Counted from the stretch's first letter, positions 9,120-18,315 are shown. The stretch is DNA of 64,000 nt from Eubacteriales bacterium (GCA_030536515.1 JAUNPV010000001.1:248001-312000), one strand, 5' to 3'. The notes: a model not told the origin generated them from the sequence alone. Program-made: numbers and translations.

Positions 9120-9890
9120 ATGATATTGCTTCAAACCGCTGCCGTGGCCTTTGCCATGTTTTCCGCCATTCCCGTGCCCCAGCCCACGTGGAACGAACAG
9201 AATATGCGCTGGGCCCTGGCGGCCTTCCCTCTGGTGGGGGTGGTGTGCGGCCTGGGCATCTGGCTGTGGGTCTGGGTCTGCCAGGTCCTGGGGGCCCCGG
9301 CGGTGCTGCGGGCCGGAGGGCTGTGCCTGATTCCGGTGCTCATAACCGGCGGCATCCACCTGGACGGCTATGCGGATACCTGCGATGCCCTGGCCAGCTG
9401 GGGGGACATGGAAAAGCGCCACGCCATTTTGAAGGACCCCCACTGCGGCGCCTTTGCGCTGATTCGGATGTGTACCTATTTTGCCGGGTACTTTGCCCTG
9501 TGCGGGGCCCTGGAAGCAACCCCCCGGGCGGTGCTGTGCCTGGCTCTGGGCTTCGTGCTGGAGCGGACCTTGTCCGGCTGGGCCGTGGCCGCCCGGCCTC
9601 TGGCCAAAAATACGGGCCTGGCCCACACCTTTGCCACCGCCGCCGACCGAAAGATATTGGCCCGGCTGCTGCTGATTCTGGCGGCAGTGCTGGCGGCGGG
9701 GCTGGTACTGGCCGGAGGCGCAGCCATGGCTGTCGCCGCCGGGCTGGTGCTGTGGCGGTACGTCTATGTGGCGAAGGGCACCTTCGGCGGCATCTCCGGG
9801 GACCTGTGCGGCTGGTTTTTGCAGAAATGCGAGCTGTGGATGCTGGCGGCCCTGGTGGGAGACCAGCTGGTCAGGAGGTGGCTGGCATGA
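9120..9890 (+). CDS. cobS: Adenosylcobinamide-GDP ribazoletransferase (cobalamin synthase)
   Basis: Integral membrane enzyme joining GDP-cobinamide with alpha-ribazole phosphate. The N-terminal FAMFSAIPVP motif, the GGIHLDGYADTCDAL metal/substrate motif and the repeated hydrophobic segments along 256 residues identify CobS. AAAGGAGAG precedes the ATG. The stop overlaps the next start by four bases. Confidence 0.95.
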   Translation: MILLQTAAVAFAMFSAIPVPQPTWNEQNMRWALAAFPLVGVVCGLGIWLWVWVCQVLGAPAVLRAGGLCLIPVLITGGIHLDGYADTCDALASWGDMEKRHAILKDPHCGAFALIRMCTYFAGYFALCGALEATPRAVLCLALGFVLERTLSGWAVAARPLAKNTGLAHTFATAADRKILARLLLILAAVLAAGLVLAGGAAMAVAAGLVLWRYVYVAKGTFGGISGDLCGWFLQKCELWMLAALVGDQLVRRWLA

Positions 9891-10210
9891 TTTTTGTGAC
9901 CGGCCCCCTGTACAGCGGGAAGCGGGAATTTGCAAGAACCGTCCTGGGCTGCCGGGAGGCGGACATGGTCTGGGACGTTCAGGACCTGGCCGCCGGATGC
10001 GGCGATTTGGAGGAGCTGGCCCGGAAGCTGGAAAATCATCCGGTGGTGATTGCCACCGAGGTGGGCGGCGGCGTGGTCCCCATGGACCGGGACCAGCGGG
10101 CCGCCCGGGAGGCGGCGGGACGGCTGGCCTGCCTGCTGGCGAAGCGGGCGGAGACCGTGGTCCGGGTGTTCTGCGGCCTGCCCACGGTGCTGAAAGGAAC
10201 GCTGCCATGA
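9887..10210 (+). CDS. Short CobU-like protein
   Basis: 107-residue protein starting with VTGPLYSGKREFA, a P-loop-like sequence, followed by a block matching the C-terminal third of CobU (VIATEVGGGVVPMDRDQRAAREAAGR). The middle part of normal CobU is missing. AGGAGG precedes the ATG, and it overlaps both cobS and the cobC-like gene by four bases, so it is very probably translated. It could be a regulatory or partner subunit, or a shrunken duplicate; function unknown. Similar short CobU-like ORFs in clostridial cobalamin operons are remembered, not searched. Confidence 0.75.
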   Translation: MIFVTGPLYSGKREFARTVLGCREADMVWDVQDLAAGCGDLEELARKLENHPVVIATEVGGGVVPMDRDQRAAREAAGRLACLLAKRAETVVRVFCGLPTVLKGTLP

Positions 10211-10800
10211 AAATTTACCTTCTGCGCCACGGCTTGACGGCCTACAACGAGGAAAAACGCTACCAGGGCCGGACGGATGTGCCCCTGTCCCCCCGGGGTC
10301 TGGCCCAGCTCCGCCGGGCGGATATCTCCCCGGAGCGGGTGTACGTCACCGGCCTGCGTCGGACGGCCCAGACGGCGGCGGTCCTGTTCCCGGAAGCGGA
10401 GCAGGTGGTGGAGCGGGACCTGGGGGAGATGGATTTCGGCATCTTCGAGGGCAAAAATTATCTGGAAATGGAGCACGACCCGGCCTACCGGGCCTGGGTG
10501 GATGCCAACTGCGAAACGGTCTGCCCCGGCGGCGAGGGAAAGCAGGGCTTTTCCCGCCGGGTCTGCGCCGCCTTTGCCCGGCTGGTGGAGGAAAATCTGG
10601 CCGCCGGGACGGAAATTCTGGCCATTGTGGCCCACGGCGGCACCCAGATGGCGGTGATGGAGGCCTACGGCCTGCCCCGCCGGGACTATTACAGCTGGCG
10701 CGCCCCCAACGCCGGCGGCTTCGTGCTGGATACAGCCCCCTGGCCCCGGGGGCTTCGGCTGCTGGACACCGTGCAATACACCGAGGAGGAACCCCGATGA
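10207..10800 (+). CDS. cobC: Histidine phosphatase, probable alpha-ribazole phosphatase
   Basis: 197-residue member of the histidine phosphatase superfamily. The catalytic RHG motif is at residues 7-9 (YLLRHGLTAYN), with the second histidine in VAHGGTQMAVM. CobC removes the 5'-phosphate from alpha-ribazole phosphate or cobalamin phosphate. The assignment rests on the family plus its place between cobS and cbiB, since the family alone is broad in substrate. Four-base overlaps on both sides. Confidence 0.8.
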   Translation: MKIYLLRHGLTAYNEEKRYQGRTDVPLSPRGLAQLRRADISPERVYVTGLRRTAQTAAVLFPEAEQVVERDLGEMDFGIFEGKNYLEMEHDPAYRAWVDANCETVCPGGEGKQGFSRRVCAAFARLVEENLAAGTEILAIVAHGGTQMAVMEAYGLPRRDYYSWRAPNAGGFVLDTAPWPRGLRLLDTVQYTEEEPR

Positions 10801-11756
10801 ATCACATACTTTCCGTTTTCCTGGGCTTCTGCCTGGACCTGCTGCTGGCAGACCCGGCCTGGATGCCCCACCCCGTGATTTTCATGGGAAAGGCCATTTC
10901 GGCTCTGGAAAAATTCCTTCGCAGCCGCTTTCCCAGGACCCCCGCCGGAGAGCGGGCGGCGGGCCGGGTGCTGGCGGCGGCGCTGCCCCTGGGGACATTG
11001 GCGCTGACCGGGGCTCTGTGCTGGGGGGCCTACCGGCTGCATCCCATGCTGGGTCTCATGCTGGAGACCCTCTGGTGCTGGCAGGCCCTGGCCCTGAAGG
11101 GCCTGGCCTCGGAGGCCAGGGCGGTCTATGACCGTCTGGCGGAGGAAAATCTGCCCGCCGCCCGGACCCAGGTGGCCCGGATTGTGGGCCGTGACACCCA
11201 GGACCTGACCCGGGAGGGGGTCACCAAGGCGGCGGTGGAAACCGTGGCGGAGAATTTTGCCGACGGTGTGGCGGCTCCGCTGCTGTATATGCTGCTGGGG
11301 GGCGCACCCCTGGCCCTGTGCTACAAAGCAATCAACACCATGGACAGCATGGTGGCTTATAAAAATGAAACCTATCTCCACTTTGGCCGTGGGGCGGCCA
11401 GGCTGGACGATGCCGCCAACTACATCCCCGCCCGGCTGGCGGCCCTGCTGCTGATTGCGGCATCGGCTCTGACGGGGCTGAATGCCAAAAACGCCTGGCG
11501 CATCTGGCGGCGGGACCGGCGGAACCATGCCAGCCCCAACAGCGCCCAGACGGAATCGGCGGCAGCCGGGGCCCTGGGGGTCCAGCTGGCGGGACCGGCC
11601 TGGTATTTTGGAGAAAAATATGACAAGCCCACCATCGGAGACCCCCTCCGGGCGGTGGAGCCGGAGGACATCCTCCGGGCCAACCGGCTGCTGTACGCCG
11701 GAGGGCTTCTGGCCCTGGCCCTGGGACTGAGCATTTTATGGGTGGTGAGACTATGA
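10797..11756 (+). CDS. cbiB: Adenosylcobinamide-phosphate synthase
   Basis: 319-residue membrane protein that attaches aminopropanol or its phosphate to adenosylcobyric acid. Signature blocks are LDLLLADPAWMPHPVIFMG near the N-terminus, ENFADGVAAPLLY and KAINTMDSMVAYKNETY. Several transmembrane segments are visible. It overlaps the cobC-like gene and cobD by four bases each. Confidence 0.95.
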   Translation: MNHILSVFLGFCLDLLLADPAWMPHPVIFMGKAISALEKFLRSRFPRTPAGERAAGRVLAAALPLGTLALTGALCWGAYRLHPMLGLMLETLWCWQALALKGLASEARAVYDRLAEENLPAARTQVARIVGRDTQDLTREGVTKAAVETVAENFADGVAAPLLYMLLGGAPLALCYKAINTMDSMVAYKNETYLHFGRGAARLDDAANYIPARLAALLLIAASALTGLNAKNAWRIWRRDRRNHASPNSAQTESAAAGALGVQLAGPAWYFGEKYDKPTIGDPLRAVEPEDILRANRLLYAGGLLALALGLSILWVVRL

Positions 11757-12829
11757 ACAAAAACAATCCCCCTCAGCTGACCCACGGCGGCGACTGGGCG
11801 GGGTACCAGGCGGAGTTCGGCCCCGGCGCACGGCTGCTGGACTTTTCCGCCAACGTCAGCCCCCTGGGGGTGCCCGAGGGCATCCGCCAGGCCATTGCCC
11901 GGGAGAGCGCCCGGGTGGACCGGTATCCGGACCCTCTGTGCCGGGCCCTGGGGCAGGCCCTGGCGGAGAAGGAGGGCTGCGAGCCGGCGCAAATCCTCTG
12001 CGGAAACGGGGCCGCCGACCTGATTTGGCGGGCGGTGCTGGCGGTGAGGCCCCGGCGGGCCCTGATTCCGGCCCCCACCTTCGCCGAATACGAGGGGGCG
12101 CTGACGGCCCTGGGCTGCCAGGTGGACCGGTATTTTTTGAAGCGGGAGCAGGGCTTCCGCCTGGGGGAGGACTTTCTGCTGCACATTACGGAGGATACGG
12201 ACATGGTGTTCCTGTGCGAGCCCAACAACCCCACCGGCGTCACGGCCTCCCGGGCGCTCCGGCAGAAAATTCTGGAAAAATGCCGCCGGGTGGGGGCGCT
12301 TTTCGTGGAGGACGACTGCTTTGAGGACTTCCTGGATGACCCGGCAGGCCACAGCTGGCAGGGGACATGGCGGCAGGAGCCCAACCTTCTGATTTTGAAG
12401 GCCTTTACCAAGCTGTACGCCATGGCGGGGGTCCGGCTGGGCTACTGCCTGTGCGGGAACCGGACGCTGCTGGAAAAAATGGCCGCCGTAGGCCAGCCCT
12501 GGAACGTATCCTCCCTGGCCCAGGCGGCGGGTGTCGCCGCCCTCCGGGAGGAGGGCTACGTCAGCCAGGTCCGGGCCCTCATCCGCCGGGAGCGGCCCTG
12601 GCTGTCCGGTCAGCTTGCCGCCCTGGGGCTGGAGGTGGTCCCGGCGGAGGCAAACTACATTCTGTTCCGCAGCGAAAAATCGCTGCTGGAGCCTATGCGG
12701 CGGCGGGGCATCGTCCTGCGCAGCTGCGGCAATTACCCGGGGCTGGACGGCAGCTGGTATCGCTGCGCCGTTCGCACCCACGGGGAGAACACCGCCCTCA
12801 TCGAGGGCCTGGGGGAGGTATTGGCATGA
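11753..12829 (+). CDS. cobD: Threonine-phosphate decarboxylase
   Basis: PLP-dependent fold type I enzyme that makes (R)-1-amino-2-propanol phosphate, the substrate of CbiB. HGG near the N-terminus, DFSANVSPLGVP and CEPNNPTGV are typical; the PLP lysine is in LKAFTKLYAMAGVRLGY. ATG 11753 overlaps the cbiB stop and follows a GGTGGTGAG element; an in-frame ATG at 11738 is possible but less consistent with the operon pattern. 358 residues. Confidence 0.92.
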   Translation: MNKNNPPQLTHGGDWAGYQAEFGPGARLLDFSANVSPLGVPEGIRQAIARESARVDRYPDPLCRALGQALAEKEGCEPAQILCGNGAADLIWRAVLAVRPRRALIPAPTFAEYEGALTALGCQVDRYFLKREQGFRLGEDFLLHITEDTDMVFLCEPNNPTGVTASRALRQKILEKCRRVGALFVEDDCFEDFLDDPAGHSWQGTWRQEPNLLILKAFTKLYAMAGVRLGYCLCGNRTLLEKMAAVGQPWNVSSLAQAAGVAALREEGYVSQVRALIRRERPWLSGQLAALGLEVVPAEANYILFRSEKSLLEPMRRRGIVLRSCGNYPGLDGSWYRCAVRTHGENTALIEGLGEVLA

Positions 12830-14364
12830 AACGTGCAAAGTGCATTATGGTCCAGGGGACCATGTCCGGGGCGGGCAAGAGCCTGCTGTGCGCCGCCCTG
12901 TGCCGCATTTTTCGGCAGGACGGCTACCGGGCGGCCCCCTTCAAAAGCCAGAACATGGCCCTGAACAGCTACGTGACCCGGGACGGCCTGGAAATGGGCC
13001 GGGCCCAGGTGGTCCAGGCCCAGGCGGCGGGGGTGGAGCCGGATGTGCGGATGAACCCCATCCTCTTAAAGCCCTCCAGCGACGTGGGCAGCCAGGTCAT
13101 CGTCCTGGGGGAGGTCCGGGGCCAGATGTCGGCCAGGGACTATTTCCGGCATAAAACGGGCCTGATTCCGGAAATCATGGCCGCCTACGAGAGCCTGGCT
13201 GGGGAATACGACATCATCGTCATCGAGGGGGCGGGCAGCCCGGCGGAGATTAACCTGAAAACCCAGGACATTGTGAACATGGGCCTTGCCAAGCTGGTGG
13301 ACGCTCCGGTGCTGTTGGCCGGGGACATCGACCGGGGCGGGGTGTTCGCCCAGCTCTATGGCACCGTGGCCCTGCTGGAGCCGGAGGAGCAGCAGCGGAT
13401 TGTGGGGCTGATTGTCAACAAATTCCGGGGGGACCCGGAGATTCTGCGGCCGGGACTGAAGCCTTTGGAGGAAAAGACCGGCATCCCGGTGCTGGGCATC
13501 GTGCCCTACCTGCGGGTGGACGTGGACGACGAGGACTCCCTGGCCCCCTGCCTGGAAACCACCGCCGCCCACAAGCCACTGGATGCGGCGGTTATCCGGC
13601 TGCCCCACATCTCCAACTTCACCGATTTTACGCCCCTGGAAGCCCACCCGCTGGTGGGGGTCCGGTATGTGACGAATGGGAAGGAACTGGGCAGCCCGGA
13701 TATCGTAATTCTGCCCGGCACCAAAAGCACCATTGCGGACCTGCTGTGGCTGCGCCAGAACGGGCTGGAGGGGGCCATTGCCAAGCTGGCTTCCGACGGC
13801 ACCCCGGTGCTGGGAGTCTGCGGCGGCTACCAGATGCTGGGCCGGACCATCTCCGATCCCCTGGGGGCCGAGTGCGGCGAGCCGATGAACTGCCGGGGCA
13901 TGGGCCTGCTGCCCACGGACACGGTGTTCAGCGCCGAAAAAACCCGGACCCGGGTCCGGGGCAGCACCGTGGCGACGCCTCTGGACGGGGCGGAGCTGGA
14001 CGGCTACGAGATTCACATGGGCAAAACCCAGGTCCAGGGCCGGCCCTTCTGCATCCTGGAGGGGGGAACCCCCGAGGGGTGCGTGGCGGGAAACGTCTTC
14101 GGAACCTACCTGCATGGCCTGTTTGATGAAGGGGAGCTGACGGAAAAGCTGGCCGCCTGGCTGTGCAGCCGCCGGGGGCTGGAAGCGTCCGCCGCCGCCC
14201 CGGTGTCCCACCGGGCCTATCAGGAGCAGCAGTTTGACCTGCTGGCCCTGGGGGTCCGGGAGAGCCTGGACATGGAGGCCGTCTACCGGGCCATGGGCCT
14301 GGACAAAAGGAAAACCGCCCCCGGGACCGGGGACGAAGAAGCCGGAAGGGGTGCAGTCCTATGA
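12826..14364 (+). CDS. cbiP: Adenosylcobyric acid synthase (glutamine-hydrolysing)
   Basis: 512-residue amidotransferase that amidates the b, d, e and g side chains. The N-terminal P-loop GTMSGAGKS and FKSQNMALNSYVT are CbiP/CobQ signatures; the C-terminal glutaminase domain carries the nucleophile cysteine in LGVCGGYQMLG and a conserved histidine in YLHGLFD. ATG 12826 overlaps the cobD stop. Confidence 0.95.
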   Translation: MKRAKCIMVQGTMSGAGKSLLCAALCRIFRQDGYRAAPFKSQNMALNSYVTRDGLEMGRAQVVQAQAAGVEPDVRMNPILLKPSSDVGSQVIVLGEVRGQMSARDYFRHKTGLIPEIMAAYESLAGEYDIIVIEGAGSPAEINLKTQDIVNMGLAKLVDAPVLLAGDIDRGGVFAQLYGTVALLEPEEQQRIVGLIVNKFRGDPEILRPGLKPLEEKTGIPVLGIVPYLRVDVDDEDSLAPCLETTAAHKPLDAAVIRLPHISNFTDFTPLEAHPLVGVRYVTNGKELGSPDIVILPGTKSTIADLLWLRQNGLEGAIAKLASDGTPVLGVCGGYQMLGRTISDPLGAECGEPMNCRGMGLLPTDTVFSAEKTRTRVRGSTVATPLDGAELDGYEIHMGKTQVQGRPFCILEGGTPEGCVAGNVFGTYLHGLFDEGELTEKLAAWLCSRRGLEASAAAPVSHRAYQEQQFDLLALGVRESLDMEAVYRAMGLDKRKTAPGTGDEEAGRGAVL

Positions 14365-15050
14365 CGGAACAGAAAAAACCCCGGCACACCCTGCCCGGGG
14401 ACATTGAGCGCACCAGCATGGCCATCATCACCGGGGAGCTGGAACAGCGGGGGATTGCCCTGCTGCCAGGCACCGAGGCGGTGGTGCGCCGGGTGATTCA
14501 CACCACGGCGGATTTTGACTACGCCGAGAGCCTCCGCTTCACCCCCGGGGCGGTGGCCGCCGCCGTGGCGGCATTGAAAGCCGGGGCGGATATCATCACG
14601 GACACCAATATGGCCCGGTCCGGTGTCAGCAAGCCCAGCCTTTCCAGGCTGGGCCGGGAGGTCTGCTGCTACATGGCGGAGCCTCAGGTGGCCCAGGCCG
14701 CCAGGGAGCAGGGCACCACCCGGGCAGTGGCCGCCGTCCGCTATGCCGCCCAGCGGCACAGCAGTGCCCTGTTCGCCGTGGGCAACGCCCCCACGGCCCT
14801 GCTGGCCCTGTGCGATTTGATGGAGGAAACGGCCTTCCGCCCCGCCGCCGTCATCGGCGTGCCCGTGGGCTTTGTGAACGTGGTGGAAAGCAAGGAGCGG
14901 CTGATGGCGGTGTGCGCCCGGCTGGGGGTCCCGGCCATCGCCGCCATGGGCCGCAAGGGCGGCAGCAACGTAGCCGCCGCCATCTGCAATGCCCTAATCT
15001 ACACCGCCGTAGATGCTCTGGACCCGGTCAACCGGGGATGGCAAGGATAA
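14361..15050 (+). CDS. cbiC: Cobalt-precorrin-8 methylmutase
   Basis: CbiC/CobH moves the C11 methyl group to C12, giving cobyrinate. The catalytic histidine sits in VIHTTADFDYAESL; DTNMARSG and VGFVNVVESKE are conserved. 229 residues. Last gene of the run, overlapping cbiP by four bases and followed directly by a terminator. The window contains no cbiL, chelatase or adenosyltransferase; these probably lie upstream or elsewhere. Confidence 0.95.
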   Translation: MTEQKKPRHTLPGDIERTSMAIITGELEQRGIALLPGTEAVVRRVIHTTADFDYAESLRFTPGAVAAAVAALKAGADIITDTNMARSGVSKPSLSRLGREVCCYMAEPQVAQAAREQGTTRAVAAVRYAAQRHSSALFAVGNAPTALLALCDLMEETAFRPAAVIGVPVGFVNVVESKERLMAVCARLGVPAIAAMGRKGGSNVAAAICNALIYTAVDALDPVNRGWQG

Positions 15051-15090
15051 ACAAAGCCGCCGAAGGAACAATCCTTCGGCGGCTTTGTTT
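15051..15090 (+). terminator. Intrinsic terminator of the cobalamin operon
   Basis: A perfect 17-base-pair inverted repeat (15051-15067 with 15072-15088) with a four-base loop and T-rich 3' side starts immediately after the cbiC stop. It should end the cobalamin transcript. Confidence 0.9.
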
Positions 15091-15100
15091 CACGATACAA

Positions 15101-15347
15101 AATGCAATTATGATTATCGGCTTTACTCAGCAAGCGTGGTACAGGCCAAAGGCTCCCCTGTGTAAGGGGAGCTGTCACGGCGAAGCCGTGACTGAGGGGT
15201 TGAAAGCCTTACCACTATTGAGTAGCCAATAACATGGCACAACGGGGAAGTGCGGGAGAACAACCCCTCCGAGCGGCTTCGCCGCCCACCTCCCCTTACA
15301 CAGGGGAGGCTTTGCTGGACTAACCCGATAAGCATAAATGCAATTAT
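15101..15347. repeat. MITE-like palindromic repeat, copy 1, with candidate target duplication
   Basis: Non-coding element of about 225 bases (15112-15336). It is bounded by an 11-base direct repeat (AATGCAATTAT at 15101-15111 and 15337-15347), then imperfect terminal inverted repeats (TTATCGG...CAGCAA). Inside are two sub-palindromes built on CTCCCCTGTGTAAGGGGAG, each followed by a GC-rich hairpin and GAGGGGTTG. The centre (15219-15253) matches the centre of copy 2 at 20211 in opposite orientation. No ORF or transposase. Repeats with this core are, from memory, common in gut Oscillospiraceae. Confidence 0.7.
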
Positions 15348-17353
15348 TGGTCCTCCGACACCCGGAGGGTGCGGCGGTTGGCGGGGTTTTCGTAGTCCTT
15401 GGTGATGCCGTCGTCGTGGTAGTATTCGTAAACCGCCCGGCCGTTTGCCGGGAAGGCGATGCAGGTGAGGTTTTGGAAGTCCACCTGGTCCACGTTGCAC
15501 CCGCCCGCTGCCAGGGGCAGCAGACGGCCCGGCCGGAGGAACAGCACCACCTCGTCGATGGGAATGGCTACATAGTGGTGGCCCTGGGAAAGGACCTGCT
15601 CCTCCACGGAGCCGTCCGGGCGGAAGCGGACCTGCTTCATAGGCTCCGGCAGGTACACATACCGGCCGTCCGCATTCTGCCGGTACACGGGAGCCACCAT
15701 GATGCTCTCGCCCAGCAGAAGCTGGTCCTCCACCTGGGGGGCGTGGGGGTCGTCGGGGTAGTCGAAGGCCAGAGGCCGGAAGTACATCCCGCCGTCCAGG
15801 GCGGCCTTCATGTACTCGCTGTACAGGTAGGGCAGCAGCCGGTAGCGCAGGCCCATGATATGCCGGAAGCCGTTGGGATTTTCAAAGCGGTAGGCCTCCT
15901 GGAGCCGGGTGCCCTCGCAGGAGTGGTTGCGCATCAGGGGGGTGAAAATGCCGAAGGCCAGCCAGCGCAGCAGCAGGTCCTCGGTGGTATCCGCCCCGAA
16001 GCCGCCCAGGTCTGCGCCGGTGTAGAGGAAGCCGCACATATTCAGCGAGGGCATCATTTTGATATTCAGCAGCAGATGGGACCACCAGGCGTGGTTGTCC
16101 CCCTGCCAGATGCCGCCCCAGCGGTGCATTCCGATGGCCGAGGACCGGGAGAACAGCAGAATCCGCCGGTCGGGCAGCAGCCGCTCAAAGGCCTCCCCGG
16201 CGGCCCGGGTCATGTAGCAGCCGTAGAGGTTGTGGACCCGGTCGTGGCGGACCGGAACGCCGTCAATGTTGTGGTAGAAGGTTTTGTAATCCTCCAGGGG
16301 ATTGGAGAGCTTCTGGGGCATGGATGCCAGCTCGTGGTAGAGCCCGCCGTCGGCGGGCCGGTCCTTCAGTTCCTCCAGCTGGCCCCGGACCTGCTCCAGC
16401 CGGTCTGCGGCGTAGAATACCGACGGCTCATTCATGTCGTTCCAGAAGCCCTCCACGCCCTGGTCTAAGAGGCGCTTGTACTGCTGGCCGAACCAGCGGC
16501 GGGCATCGGCGTTCAGCACATCCGGGAACACGGAGTTGCCGGGCCACACGCCGCCGACAAAGGGGGTGCCGTCGGCCTTTTTGCAGAAATAGCCCTTCTC
16601 AAGGCCCTCCTCGTAGACGGGGTAGCCCTTCTCCACCTTCACGGCGGCATCGATGATGGGAACCAGGTGGATGCCCTGGTCCTTCATCTCCCGGTTGAAG
16701 GCGGCAAAATCCGGGAAGGTCTCGGCGTTTACGGTGAAGTCCTTGTAGCGCTCCATGTAGTCGATGTCCAGATAGACGCTGTCCAGAGGCAGGCCCAGCT
16801 CCCGGTGGCGGCGGACCACCTCCCGGATGTCGTCGGCGCTGCGGTAGCCCCACCGGCTCTGGCCGAAGCCGAAGGCCCACAGAGGCGGGATGTAGCTGCG
16901 GCCCACCAGGGTGCGGAACTGGCGGACGATGTCCGTCAGGCTGTCCCCGGTGATGATGTACACATCCAGGTCCGGCTCCTCCGCCGTCACCGTCAGAAGG
17001 CTTGCGCGGGTGTAGCCAATGTCGAAGGCCAGATACCCGGGGCAGTCGAAGAACACACCGAAGCGCACGCTGCCGTCCACCAGAAGAAAGTTGTGAGCCC
17101 CGTACAGATACCGGCGGCTTTCCAGCAGATAGGGGTCGTCGATGCAGCGGCTTTCGTAAATCCAGCCCCGCTTGTTGATGCCCCGGACATTTTCTCCCAG
17201 CCCATAGACCCGGTCGCCGCTGCCCATGTGGAAGCTAAACCGCCGCCCCGCCTCCTCGGTTTCCAAAAAGGGCACAGCCCCCTCTGCACACCCAGGCTTG
17301 CACACCACAGCCCCGGTCTCCAGCACATTTCCAAAAGCATACCGTTCAATCAT
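15344..17353 (-). CDS. GH31 alpha-glucosidase (isomaltase-like)
   Basis: 669-residue glycoside hydrolase family 31 enzyme, probably hydrolysing terminal alpha-glucosidic bonds of short oligosaccharides in the cytoplasm (no signal peptide). The catalytic nucleophile aspartate is in GFWNDMNEPSVF, and the acid/base aspartate is in GGIWQGDNHAWW. I chose the start at 17353 because AAAGGCGG lies just upstream; an upstream in-frame ATG at 17401 lacks a site. The stop codon lies inside the right flank of the palindromic repeat. It follows the AraC gene on the same strand. Alpha-xylosidase activity cannot be excluded from sequence alone. Confidence 0.9.
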   Translation of the reverse strand: MIERYAFGNVLETGAVVCKPGCAEGAVPFLETEEAGRRFSFHMGSGDRVYGLGENVRGINKRGWIYESRCIDDPYLLESRRYLYGAHNFLLVDGSVRFGVFFDCPGYLAFDIGYTRASLLTVTAEEPDLDVYIITGDSLTDIVRQFRTLVGRSYIPPLWAFGFGQSRWGYRSADDIREVVRRHRELGLPLDSVYLDIDYMERYKDFTVNAETFPDFAAFNREMKDQGIHLVPIIDAAVKVEKGYPVYEEGLEKGYFCKKADGTPFVGGVWPGNSVFPDVLNADARRWFGQQYKRLLDQGVEGFWNDMNEPSVFYAADRLEQVRGQLEELKDRPADGGLYHELASMPQKLSNPLEDYKTFYHNIDGVPVRHDRVHNLYGCYMTRAAGEAFERLLPDRRILLFSRSSAIGMHRWGGIWQGDNHAWWSHLLLNIKMMPSLNMCGFLYTGADLGGFGADTTEDLLLRWLAFGIFTPLMRNHSCEGTRLQEAYRFENPNGFRHIMGLRYRLLPYLYSEYMKAALDGGMYFRPLAFDYPDDPHAPQVEDQLLLGESIMVAPVYRQNADGRYVYLPEPMKQVRFRPDGSVEEQVLSQGHHYVAIPIDEVVLFLRPGRLLPLAAGGCNVDQVDFQNLTCIAFPANGRAVYEYYHDDGITKDYENPANRRTLRVSEDQ

Positions 17354-17381
17354 ATCATTTCCGCCTTTCTTGCTCAGGTAA

Positions 17382-17424
17382 AATTTTTCCTCTGCCGTCA
17401 CTATACCACAGCAGAGGAAAAATT
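17382..17424 (-). terminator. Intercistronic hairpin between araC-type gene and GH31
   Basis: 14-base-pair perfect stem (17382-17395 with 17411-17424) in the gap between the regulator and GH31. In the minus-strand transcript it is followed by a short T run, so it could attenuate read-through from the regulator or stabilise a processed end. Confidence 0.55.
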
Positions 17425-17430
17425 ACAACA

Positions 17431-18315
17431 CTAAGGAACCTCTCCCAGCTGGCGGATGAATTCTCTGGGGGTCATTTGGTATTTTCGCTTGAATACCTTG
17501 TAAAAGTAGGCGAGATTGTGAAAACCGGCGGAGAGGGCGGCGTCCAGGATGGTGCCTTCGCCGGTTTTCAGCTGCTCCACCGCCTTTTCCAGCCGGAGGG
17601 TGGTGATGTACTCCACGCAGGTCATGTTCATGTGCTTTTTGAAAAACCGCATGAAGTGATACTCGCTGAAATAGCACAGGGCGGCCAGCTGGGCTACGGA
17701 GATATCCTCGGTGTAGTGGGCGGACAGGTAGTCCAGCACCTGCTTGAGCTTCTGGGAAATGGCCCCGGCGGCGGGGAGACGCTGGCTGTAGGGCAGCAGC
17801 TGGGCCAGGGCCTCCAGCAGGCAGGCCTTCATGGACAGCTCGTAGCCCGGGGCCTTTTCGGCAAACAGGCCGCTGACTCTTTCGAACAGCCGGGCCATGG
17901 CCGGGTAGGCCGGGTGGCTGGGCGGAAGGTGGCAGGGGACGCTCAGCTCCTGCCGGGCCAGGGGGGACAGATACCGGGCGGCGCAGACATCGGCGGCGTT
18001 GCTGCCGAGAAAGTTCAGATGGAACACAAAGGTCTCCGTTTCCAGGGCATCCTCCGGCCCGCACCGGGCCGCATGGAGCTGCAAGGGGGGAATCAGCAGC
18101 AGGTCCCCGGCGCAGACGGGGTATTCCACCAGGTCAATCTGATAAAAGCCCCGGCCGGCGGTGACCAGGGTCCACTCCGCCTCCTCGTGCCAGTGGACGG
18201 TCAGCGGCGGGACCTTTTTGCTGAGCACGGTGGAGTATTTTTCCACGGGAAAAAATGCGTCCCCGTGCCGGACACCCTCCCGGCGCTCCGGGGCGGGAGC
18301 AGGCGCTTTTGGCAT
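17431..18315 (-). CDS. AraC-family regulator with cupin sensor domain
   Basis: 294-residue transcription factor. The N-terminal half is a cupin-like sugar-sensing domain (VHWHEEAEWTLVTAGRGFYQID) and the C-terminal 100 residues are two helix-turn-helix motifs (DISVAQLAALCYFSEYHFMRFFKKH and DAALSAGFHNLAYFYKVFKRKY). GGAGG lies seven bases before the ATG. It sits between GH31 and a divergent GH13 gene, so it most likely activates both in response to an alpha-glucoside. The ligand is not known. Confidence 0.9.
   Translation of the reverse strand: MPKAPAPAPERREGVRHGDAFFPVEKYSTVLSKKVPPLTVHWHEEAEWTLVTAGRGFYQIDLVEYPVCAGDLLLIPPLQLHAARCGPEDALETETFVFHLNFLGSNAADVCAARYLSPLARQELSVPCHLPPSHPAYPAMARLFERVSGLFAEKAPGYELSMKACLLEALAQLLPYSQRLPAAGAISQKLKQVLDYLSAHYTEDISVAQLAALCYFSEYHFMRFFKKHMNMTCVEYITTLRLEKAVEQLKTGEGTILDAALSAGFHNLAYFYKVFKRKYQMTPREFIRQLGEVP

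Noticed and set aside
15112-15336. CRISPR array in the repeat-rich intergenic region
   Set aside because: The palindromes occur as two different inverted ends of one element, not as evenly spaced direct repeats with spacers, and no cas genes are near.
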